Shown: positions 5,697 to 10,841 of the stretch, piece after piece
How the letters are laid out: every line of letters begins with the position of its first letter
How positions within the stretch are numbered: the first letter of the stretch is position 1
Assembly: GCA_039807445.1 (NCBI GenBank)
Contig: JBDHRG010000129.1
Span: 1-10,841, forward strand
Reading direction: 5' to 3'
DNA: 10,841 bases
Source of the DNA: JBDHRG01 sp039807445
Lineage (GTDB): Bacteria > Pseudomonadota > Gammaproteobacteria > Competibacterales > Competibacteraceae
Translations under genes and position numbers: made by a program
Notes under the pieces: model-generated
The model's input: the letters and a program-made list of their open reading frames with translations, nothing else
What the model was told of the DNA's origin: nothing
The model's database searches: none

Positions 5697-6575
5697 TCAG
5701 CGCGCGCGCAGCCAGCGCACTTGACCGCGGCCGACCGTCGCCTTGCCGCCGACCTGCAGCCGCGCATCGCACGGCACCGCTTCGAGCAGCGCCCCGGCCG
5801 TCGCCGCATGGTCCTTGTGGAACGAGCGGTCGACGCCGATCACGCCCCACAGCACGCTCTCGGCCGGCAGGTTCTCCTCGTACCAGAGCGCACCCTTGGC
5901 CACCGTGCGCCGCTGCTCGTCGATGCGCACGCGGGTACGGAGCTCGGTCGCGGTTTCGGCCAGGAAGTCGAACGCGGTATCCGGCAGCAGCGCGAAACGC
6001 TCGCGGAACAGCGTCTGCCAGTCGGCGTCGTCCGGGAACAGCGCAGCGGCGATCCGCTGTGCCCAGGCGTCGATCTCGGGCGTGGTGCCCTGCGCGAAGT
6101 CGAGCTCTTCCAGGTAAACCCGGCCGCCCTCGGCGAGCCGCGTGACGCCGCTGGTCAGGCAGCGCTCGTTGCCGACGAGCGGTACTTTCGGCAGCCCGCG
6201 CTCGCCGGCGGCCTCGAGGTCGCGCGCATAGCGACGCAGCACCAGCGGGCAGCTCGCCCAGGCGAAGGTGCCGGCGAAGGCGCGCACCGGCAGGCACAGC
6301 AGACGGGCGTCGCCGACCGCGAGCGCACCGGCGAAGCTGCCGTCGCCGTCGTTGATGCGTTCGGGCCCGTACAGCGCTTCCCAGGCCAGCCAGTCGGGCG
6401 AGCGGCGCTCGGGACGCGACTCGGCGCGCAGCACGCCCTTCAGCGCACTACCCGGCACCATCGGCAGGTGGGTGGCGCGCTCGCGGGCGATGGGCAGATC
6501 GACGATGCCGCTGCCCTGACCGGTGCCCACGTGGAGGGCGGTCAGCGCATGCAGATGGTAGAGGCGGGATTCCAT
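5697..6575 (-). CDS. cmr4: Cmr4, backbone and target-RNA-cleaving subunit of the type III-B complex
   Basis: Cmr4 (292 residues) is the Cas7-type subunit present in several copies along the crRNA; it cuts bound target RNA at 6-nt intervals. The N-terminus reads LTALHVGTGQGSGIVDLPIA, and the Asp at position 26 coincides with the catalytic Asp26 of the studied Pyrococcus furiosus protein. The RAMP motif MVPGSALKGVLR is at 39-50 and the glycine-rich loop GGKATVGRGQ at 276-285, near the end. The long central part (about 60-270) contains the thumb-like insertion and ends with the conserved YEENLPAESVLWG. The length is normal for the family. The ATG at 6575 lies 9 bp after the cmr3 stop, and TGAGGGA (6581-6587), which includes that stop codon, acts as its ribosome site. 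The subunit looks fully active. Confidence 0.96.
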   Translation of the reverse strand: MESRLYHLHALTALHVGTGQGSGIVDLPIARERATHLPMVPGSALKGVLRAESRPERRSPDWLAWEALYGPERINDGDGSFAGALAVGDARLLCLPVRAFAGTFAWASCPLVLRRYARDLEAAGERGLPKVPLVGNERCLTSGVTRLAEGGRVYLEELDFAQGTTPEIDAWAQRIAAALFPDDADWQTLFRERFALLPDTAFDFLAETATELRTRVRIDEQRRTVAKGALWYEENLPAESVLWGVIGVDRSFHKDHAATAGALLEAVPCDARLQVGGKATVGRGQVRWLRAR

Positions 6576-6584
6576 GTCTTTCCC

Positions 6585-7742
6585 TCAGGGTATGGGATGC
6601 CAGACGCCCGGCAGGGCGAGCCCGAAGCCGTCGCGGCGATCCTGTTCGTGGTCGGCGAGCGGCGCGAGCCAGAGCCGCTCGATCGCGGCCGGCTCGGCCC
6701 CCCCTTCGAGGGCGAACCAGTACACCGACCCGGCCGGCACCAGACGCCGCACCGCGCGCGACTGGTGCCGCGCCAGGTCCCAGCCCGACAGCGGCTGCCA
6801 GCGCTCGAGTGCGCAGGCGCGCAGCCGCAGGCGCAGCCCCGGCGCACAGAGCGGCTCGCCGCGCAGGTTCTCGTCGAGCCAGCCCGGCTTCCAGCCGCCG
6901 GCGAACACTGCCGGGGTGGCGAGCACCAGGCGCAGCCCGCCAGCCTTGGCGATGGCTTCAGCCAGTCTGGCCGGTGGTGCCGGCCAGGCACCGGTCCGCT
7001 CGACCAGCCGTGCCGGCCGCCCTTCACCGCCGACCCGGCGCAGTGTCGGGTGCAGCGCGAAGCCGGCGCGCGCGAGCAGCAGGTATTCATGCTCTGTCCA
7101 CCCTCCCTCGTCCGGCTTGCGCCGCACGGGACCGAAGTCGAGGCCGGCGCTCTGGAACAGGCGCCCGGGATCGGAGCCGAACGTCTCGGGATCGAGCGCG
7201 ACGTGGGTGCGTACGTCCTGCGGCAGCGCCGATGCTCCGTGCGTGGATGGTTCGCCTGCCGGAGCCACGCCGGCGAGCCAGCGCGCCATCGTTTCCAGGC
7301 TCCAGAACGCCGGCGCATCCTTGGCGGGCTTGCCTTTGGGTGCTCCCGGATCGAGCGCCACCGGCAGCAGGTCCGCGGGCAGGTCGCAGCCGCTCGCGGC
7401 GGGCAGCGGCTCGGGAGCGAGCCGGTACGCCTGCGTGTGACCTTCGTCGTTCAGGTACAGCGCGTCGGCGGGGCGCGGAAACAACGCCGCGACGCCACCG
7501 TCGGCACCGCGCCGGCCGAGCAGCGGCCCGTGCACGGCCATGTCGAGCAGTTCGGTGCCGCGTACGTGGTAGTCGAAGCCGCCCTGCTGCTCGGCCCAGG
7601 CGGTGCGCAGCGCACCGGCGACGGTCGAGGGCAGCGGGAAGGACAGCGTGTCGCCGCCGCCGCCGGCGCCGAAGGGGCGAGCGCTGCGGAACACGAGCGG
7701 CGAGCGCGGCTCGATCAGGTAGCTGTACTGCGGCTGGCTCAC
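6585..7742 (-). CDS. cmr3: Cmr3, crRNA 5'-tag-binding subunit (Cas5 group) of the type III-B complex
   Basis: Cmr3 (385 residues) pairs with Cas10 at the foot of the complex and holds the 5' handle of the crRNA. The N-terminus YLIEPRSPLVFRSARPFGAG (8-27) with the following FPLPSTVAGALRTAW (35-49) is the Cmr3 signature. RTHVALDPET (178-187) with LFQSAGLDFG (195-204) marks the middle, and the protein ends in GFGLALPGVWHPIP, the usual glycine-rich C-terminal strand. The start is a GTG at 7742 overlapping the cas10 stop as GTGA, with a strong GAGGAGGA (7749-7756) 6 nt upstream. This overlap couples translation of the two partner subunits. Without the GTG start the first strand of the fold would be lost, so I prefer it to any inner ATG. 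Confidence 0.95.
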   Translation of the reverse strand: MSQPQYSYLIEPRSPLVFRSARPFGAGGGGDTLSFPLPSTVAGALRTAWAEQQGGFDYHVRGTELLDMAVHGPLLGRRGADGGVAALFPRPADALYLNDEGHTQAYRLAPEPLPAASGCDLPADLLPVALDPGAPKGKPAKDAPAFWSLETMARWLAGVAPAGEPSTHGASALPQDVRTHVALDPETFGSDPGRLFQSAGLDFGPVRRKPDEGGWTEHEYLLLARAGFALHPTLRRVGGEGRPARLVERTGAWPAPPARLAEAIAKAGGLRLVLATPAVFAGGWKPGWLDENLRGEPLCAPGLRLRLRACALERWQPLSGWDLARHQSRAVRRLVPAGSVYWFALEGGAEPAAIERLWLAPLADHEQDRRDGFGLALPGVWHPIP

Positions 7743-9589
7743 CGGGCGTCCTCCTCGGTCGGTCGTTCCTCGTCGGCGCGCCCGGCGAACCAGCGCGCCA
7801 CCACCAGCTCGTCGGCCAGCCGCGCCAGTCCCAGCCGGCCGGCGGCATCGAGCAGCGCCGCGGCGTGCTCGGCGAGCAGCGGACGGGTGCCGCCATCGGT
7901 GCGCTTGCGTCCGATCACGCGGCGGGCTTCGGCCAGCTGCAGCTCGCGCTTCGACGCTTCGGGCAGCGCCTGCAGCACCGCCCGCAGCTCGAGCGCGGTG
8001 TGGCGCAAGTCGTACGGCGCCTTGTCGGGCAGGGCGTCGGCCGCGATCAGGGCGGCCCAGTCTTGCAGCCGCTCGTCGGGCGGTGCCGAGCCGTCGTCCG
8101 GCTTCCAGCGGTCGCGGAACTCCAGCGGTGCACCCGAGCGCGTCTGCACGATCACCGCGAGCGCGTCGCGTTGTGCGCTGGCCTCGAGGCTGTCGCCCTT
8201 GGCCAGCTTCTCGGCGCGCTGCGCCAGCGCGCGCAGCTCGCCGAGCGGCATCAGGCAGTGCTGCACCGCGAGGCCGACGCTGAGCGTCGGCAACCGGCCT
8301 TGCTCGACGCCGAGCTCCAGCGCCACCGGCTGCAGCGTGGCGGCGAAAGCGCTGTACAGTGTGCGGGCGCATGCGAGCGCCCCGGGCAGCGGCAGCAGCG
8401 CGAGCACGTCGTCGCCACCGGCGTAGATGCATTGGCCGCGGTGCGCGCGGACGATACCCGGCACGGCGTCGGCGAAGTCGGCCAGCGCGCGCGTCGCCGC
8501 ATGCAGCCGGTCGAGCGCATCGACGCCGCTGTGCGCGGCCCGGTCGAGCAGTTCGCCCATACGGTCGCCGTCGGCGAGCAGCAGCGCGACGTAGGGATCG
8601 GGTTCGCCATGGCGTTCCCACAGCGGTTTCATCGTCGCGCGCAGATCTTCGAGCGCACGGCGGATGCCGTCGCGCTCGTCGGCGTCGGTCAGTTTCTCCA
8701 GCTCGCTGCCGAGCGCGACCTCGATCCGCGTCGGCAACAGCAGCTGCGCGTCGTACGGGAAGTCGCGAAAGGTCTTGCCTGCTACGCGGCTGGCGAAGTC
8801 CTGCCGCACCAGCGGCTCGGTCGCATCGCGCAGGCGGCCGAGCGCATCGGCGCCGAGTCGCTGCAGCCAGGGATCGAGCGCGATCCGGGCGATCGGCGTG
8901 AAGCGCTCCGGCGGGTCACCGCCGCACAGGCGCTTGACCAGCCCCGGGCAGTCGAGCTGCTCGCCTTCGCCCAGACCGAGCCGGCGGCGGCGGCCGGGGC
9001 TGATGTGCCTGGCGAGCACGGTTTCGCGCGCACCGTCGAGCGAGGACTTGGGCAGGCCGTAGCCGGGCTCGGCGTCGGTCGGCAGCAGCGCCGCCGGCGC
9101 GAAGCCGCGCGTGTTCTTGCGCGCCGCCTCGAGCCGCTTCAGCCGGCCGAAAGCGCACTCGAAGCTTTCCTCGACGCCCCAGACGGTCCAGGCCCACTGC
9201 GTTTCCAGTACGTCGTCGCGCTGTGTGCGCCACTGCGCCTCGCGTACGGCCCCCGGCGCGACGCGCTCGGCCTCGCGCCGGACCGCCTCGGCGACGGCGA
9301 ACCAGCTCGCGCGCGCCGCATCGGCCGCGCCGTTCAGCAGTTCGGCTGGGTCTGCGGTGTCGGCGATCGCGACCACGCGGTTGGCGACATTGAGCGGCGA
9401 GCCGGCCGCGAGGTCGGCGTCCGGTGCCGGGAAGATCAGCTCCGCGCCCGCGTCCATCAGCGATTTCGCCGCCGCCTTGCTGACCTCCGACAGCACCTGT
9501 GAGCCGAACCACAGGTCGCGCGTGCGCCGCGCCGTGGCGATGAAGCCCTGCACCGGGCCGATGTTCAGCACCAGCAGATGGCGCGCCAT
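7739..9589 (-). CDS. cmr2: Cas10/Cmr2, signalling subunit of the type III-B complex, without HD nuclease domain
   Basis: This 616-residue protein starts directly with LLVLNIGPVQGFIATARRTR followed by DLWFGSQVLSEVSKAAA, the first cyclase-like segment of Cmr2. There is no N-terminal HD domain in front, so the single-strand DNase activity of many Cas10 proteins is missing. The first Palm domain has YVALLLADGDRMGELL (333-348), with D340 and D342. The second Palm has the intact GGDD (391-394, IYAGGDDVLAL), the site that makes cyclic oligoadenylates from ATP when target RNA is bound. A helical C-terminal domain (about 500-616) contacts the small subunits. A CxxC-CxxC zinc finger is not obvious; only C214 and C222 lie close together. 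The ATG at 9589 is 2 bp after the cmr1 stop with AAGGGAG (9597-9603) upstream. It should drive Csx1 and possibly the NE0113-family protein. The HD-less form is also found in other III-B systems. Confidence 0.96.
   Translation of the reverse strand: MARHLLVLNIGPVQGFIATARRTRDLWFGSQVLSEVSKAAAKSLMDAGAELIFPAPDADLAAGSPLNVANRVVAIADTADPAELLNGAADAARASWFAVAEAVRREAERVAPGAVREAQWRTQRDDVLETQWAWTVWGVEESFECAFGRLKRLEAARKNTRGFAPAALLPTDAEPGYGLPKSSLDGARETVLARHISPGRRRRLGLGEGEQLDCPGLVKRLCGGDPPERFTPIARIALDPWLQRLGADALGRLRDATEPLVRQDFASRVAGKTFRDFPYDAQLLLPTRIEVALGSELEKLTDADERDGIRRALEDLRATMKPLWERHGEPDPYVALLLADGDRMGELLDRAAHSGVDALDRLHAATRALADFADAVPGIVRAHRGQCIYAGGDDVLALLPLPGALACARTLYSAFAATLQPVALELGVEQGRLPTLSVGLAVQHCLMPLGELRALAQRAEKLAKGDSLEASAQRDALAVIVQTRSGAPLEFRDRWKPDDGSAPPDERLQDWAALIAADALPDKAPYDLRHTALELRAVLQALPEASKRELQLAEARRVIGRKRTDGGTRPLLAEHAAALLDAAGRLGLARLADELVVARWFAGRADEERPTEEDAR
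7749..7756 (-). promoter_or_regulatory. Ribosome binding site of cmr3 (decides its GTG start)
   Basis: GAGGAGGA on the minus strand lies inside the last codons of cas10, 6 nt before the GTG at 7742-7740. Together with the GTGA overlap it fixes the cmr3 start and indicates translational coupling to cas10. Confidence 0.8.
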
Positions 9590-9591
9590 GT

Positions 9592-10841
9592 TCAGGCTCC
9601 CTTGGCGAAGTAGTCGAGGAAAGCGGCGAGCGGGTCGTCGCCACGACCGCGCATCGGCGGGATCGCCTGAGCAGCGTGGCGCGACGCTTCGCCGTCCGGC
9701 CACCACTCGCTGGCGGCGAAGCGGCGCGGCTGGCCGAGATCGCGGCCATCGCCGCTGTCGGCGAGCACCAGCGCCCGGCCGCGCAGCTCGGCCACCGTCG
9801 GTAGCACCAGCGCGACGGCATCGTAGCTGCGGCCGTTCCACTGAGCCTTGAGGATCAGCGGGCTGGCGAAACGATCGGCACCCTCGGGCTGCAGCGCGGT
9901 GTCGGCCGGGTCGCGCGCTTCGTCACCTCTTTCGCCCTGGAAGTGGAAGATGATCGGCAGCCCGAAGCTCGCGCGCGGGAACAGGTTGTCGCCGGCTTCG
10001 TGGCGGTCGTTCAGCCGTACGTCGCCAGCCTTCACCCGCGTCCTGCCGGTCGCCTGGCGGATCGCGTACGGCTCCGGCCAGCGGCTCTGGCCCGGTCGCC
10101 TCGGATCAGCGCCGCCGGGGTTGCGCCCGACGTTCGGTCCCTGGCGGAAGCTCCGCAGCGCTACGAGCGCACGTCCCCAGACGGCCAGCGCATCGTCGCC
10201 TCCGCGCACGCGCTCGAACCGCATGCCCGGCACGGCGGTGATCTCGACCTCGGTCGGCGGCTCGAGCTCCTCGACGCGCACCGAGCCGAGCCCGCGCCGC
10301 GTGCGTGCGCCGACGCCGCCGAAGGCGGCCCACCAGCGCAGCGCCGGCAGTACGTCGCTCGCCCAGATTTCGTCGGGACACCCAACGACCAGCTCGAACT
10401 TCAGCCCCGGAAAGAGAATGTCGGCCGGCGGCTTCTCGATCGCCGTGCGAGCTCTATCGAGCTGCCCCTGCCCAGGGAACAGTGCGTAAGCCGCGGCATC
10501 CGGTAGTTCGCGGTCGAACTTCGGGCCGCGGAACTTGTCGGCGTCGTCCTTCTCGTAGCTCACGCACGGGCGCACCAGTTTTCCGATACCAGCCGGCTGG
10601 AAGCGCTCCACGCGTACCCACACGCGGCTGGCCGTCACGGTTTCGGCCGAACTGCCGAGCCCACCCCACACTTCCCGTTCGGCTTCGAACAACTCTCGGG
10701 AAGACTTGCCCCGCCGGTTCAGCAGCCGCCACCAGAAGCGCAGCTGGCCGCGGATCGCGCTGGCGCGGATCGGCATGTCGGTGTCGGGCGTCCCGGCCGT
10801 GACGCCGCCGCCGTACATCGGCGTGACCAGCGTCACCCGGA
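9592..10841 (-). CDS. cmr1: Cmr1, head subunit of the type III-B complex (5' end cut by window edge)
   Basis: The visible part has 415-416 codons and continues beyond the right edge. A GTG at 10836 is in frame, but the preceding in-frame codon (CGG, Arg) and the residues RVTLVTPMYGGGV match the inside of the first Cmr1 strand, so the true start is probably a few codons outside. Counting from that GTG, the RAMP signature IRASAIRGQLRFWWRLLNRR is at 23-42 and the glycine-rich loop FGGVGARTRRGLGSVRV at 172-188. The second Cas7-like half contains LFPRASFGLPIIFHFQ and ASPLILKAQWNGRSYD. Cmr1 caps the 3' end of the crRNA beside Cmr6. The gene is intact to its TGA stop, which is followed after 2 bp by cas10. 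Product firm; only the first residues are unknown. Confidence 0.95.
   Translation of the reverse strand, partial: RVTLVTPMYGGGVTAGTPDTDMPIRASAIRGQLRFWWRLLNRRGKSSRELFEAEREVWGGLGSSAETVTASRVWVRVERFQPAGIGKLVRPCVSYEKDDADKFRGPKFDRELPDAAAYALFPGQGQLDRARTAIEKPPADILFPGLKFELVVGCPDEIWASDVLPALRWWAAFGGVGARTRRGLGSVRVEELEPPTEVEITAVPGMRFERVRGGDDALAVWGRALVALRSFRQGPNVGRNPGGADPRRPGQSRWPEPYAIRQATGRTRVKAGDVRLNDRHEAGDNLFPRASFGLPIIFHFQGERGDEARDPADTALQPEGADRFASPLILKAQWNGRSYDAVALVLPTVAELRGRALVLADSGDGRDLGQPRRFAASEWWPDGEASRHAAQAIPPMRGRGDDPLAAFLDYFAKGA

Noticed and set aside
5160..8426. Plus-strand open frame of 1088 codons, and similar long plus-strand frames at 308-2056, 3015-4541 and 6809-9502
   Set aside because: They are antisense to recognised cmr, csx1 and CARF genes, are rich in Arg, Ala, Gly and Gln as expected of GC-rich shadow frames, and show no recognisable domain.

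Overview
The window is GC-rich DNA from what looks like a proteobacterium, most likely a beta- or gammaproteobacterium. This rests on base composition, codon use and the families present, and the genus cannot be named. It holds most of a type III-B (Cmr) CRISPR-Cas interference operon on the minus strand, followed by CRISPR accessory genes and toxin-antitoxin genes.

Reading in the direction of transcription (high to low coordinates), the order is: cmr1 (9592-10841, cut by the window edge), cas10/cmr2 (7739-9589), cmr3 (6585-7742), cmr4 (5697-6575), cmr5 (5310-5684), cmr6 (4226-5296) and a csx1-type CARF-HEPN ribonuclease gene (2970-4202). Gaps are 2 to 23 bp or 4-bp overlaps, so this is almost certainly one transcription unit. 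After 43 bp comes a vapBC toxin-antitoxin pair (2214-2926) with its own operator-like inverted repeat (2926-2948). A 223-bp non-coding stretch then precedes a second CARF gene of the NE0113 (TIGR02584) family with a winged-helix-like C-terminus (776-1990). At the left end lie an orphan hicB antitoxin on the plus strand (402-740) and the start of a DUF1640-type coiled-coil protein on the minus strand (1-173).

The Cmr proteins would assemble on a crRNA. Cmr4 would form the backbone and cut target RNA (Asp26 is present), while Cmr1, Cmr3, Cmr5 and Cmr6 complete the particle. Cas10 has the GGDD cyclase motif but no N-terminal HD nuclease domain, so the predicted output is RNA cleavage plus cyclic oligoadenylate (cOA) signalling rather than DNA cleavage. 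The signal would be read by Csx1 (CARF sensor, intact R-X4-H HEPN site) and probably by the second CARF protein, which may be a cOA-responsive regulator or a cOA-degrading protein.

No CRISPR array, cas6 or cas1/cas2 is visible; if present they lie outside the window. The most interesting parts are the vapBC module wedged between two CARF genes, and the CARF/winged-helix protein with palindromic DNA upstream of it. I do not see a wholly new system. The core is a recognisable III-B locus with a less well understood accessory flank.
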